From positions 1 to 5,762 of the forward strand of contig JADGQN010000320.1 of the NCBI GenBank assembly GCA_017881765.1: 5,762 nucleotides of DNA. The letters run 5' to 3'. The position numbers were made by a program, and so were the translations under genes. The DNA is from Syntrophobacterales bacterium (lineage in GTDB: Bacteria; Desulfobacterota; Syntrophorhabdia; Syntrophorhabdales; WCHB1-27). Below are positions 5,707-5,762 of this stretch, piece by piece. Position 1 is the stretch's first letter. Each line of letters begins with the position of its first letter. The notes under the pieces were generated by a model. The model was not told the origin of the DNA. It did no database searches and saw only the letters and a list, made by a program, of their open reading frames with translations.

Positions 5707-5762
5707 ATGAAGCGGCGATTTAAGACAGGGGTCATCTTCGGCGCCGGCCTTGGAGTGCGCCT
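5707..5762 (+). CDS. Sugar-nucleotidyltransferase-like gene (5' end only, cut by window edge)
   Basis: Only 18 codons plus two bases are visible. After a short basic start (MKRRFKTG) comes the hydrophobic strand and glycine-rich loop VIFGAGLGVR-L. This closely resembles the nucleotide-binding AAGxGxRL signature at the N-terminus of the sugar-1-phosphate nucleotidyltransferases (GlmU, RmlA, ManC, MurU type), which make NDP-sugars from a sugar phosphate and an NTP. The ATG at 5707 has AGGA (5693-5696) ten bases upstream, overlapping the end of the inverted repeat; an in-frame TTG lies three codons earlier. It follows the SpoIID gene on the same strand after a repeat-filled gap. The family call rests on one motif; substrate and nucleotide are unknown. 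Confidence 0.68.
   Translation, partial: MKRRFKTGVIFGAGLGVR

Overview
The window is a chromosomal segment, probably from a Gram-negative bacterium of the Desulfobacterota (former Deltaproteobacteria) or a similar environmental lineage. That placement is an inference from the moderately GC-rich coding sequence and from several kinds of short palindromic and tandem repeats packed between genes. No rRNA or other lineage marker is present. I see no phage, plasmid, insertion-sequence, tRNA or CRISPR signature.

The layout is two divergent gene groups. On the minus strand, from right to left: a two-domain family-2 glycosyltransferase (about 3814 to 2303), a repeat-filled gap (2302 to 2029), a HIT/GalT-superfamily protein of the DUF4922 type (2028 to 988), and an APC-superfamily permease that starts inside the end of the previous gene and runs off the left edge (1010 to 1). 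On the plus strand: a SpoIID/LytB-domain protein (4082 to 5446), a gap filled by a nested inverted repeat, and the first 18 codons of a sugar-nucleotidyltransferase-like gene that runs off the right edge (5707 to 5762). A perfect TTGACA box lies in the divergent intergenic region, about 65 bases upstream of the SpoIID start.

Read together, the genes look like a sugar-nucleotide and glycan locus. It would have one enzyme type that makes an activated sugar (nucleotidyltransferase), one that may break or exchange a nucleotide-sugar bond (DUF4922, CxxC plus HxHxQ), one that transfers sugar (GT2), and one whose family cleaves peptidoglycan glycan strands (SpoIID). The SpoIID-like protein has no signal peptide, so its place of action is an open question. 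From memory, similar SpoIID, DUF4922 and glycosyltransferase proteins occur in Bacteroidetes; whether they are clustered there needs a gene-neighbourhood search. I regard this set as the candidate undescribed system. The permease resembles the polyamine/amino-acid uptake (PUT/LAT-like) branch and may be only loosely connected.

The noncoding DNA is also notable. There is a cloverleaf-capable palindrome (2057-2120), a GC-rich double hairpin (2176-2255), a 7-base tandem repeat that forms the last codons of the glycosyltransferase (2324-2351), an 8-base-period repeat that forms the N-terminus of the SpoIID gene (4082-4129), and a perfect 22-bp hairpin nested in a larger AT-rich inverted repeat (5461-5692).
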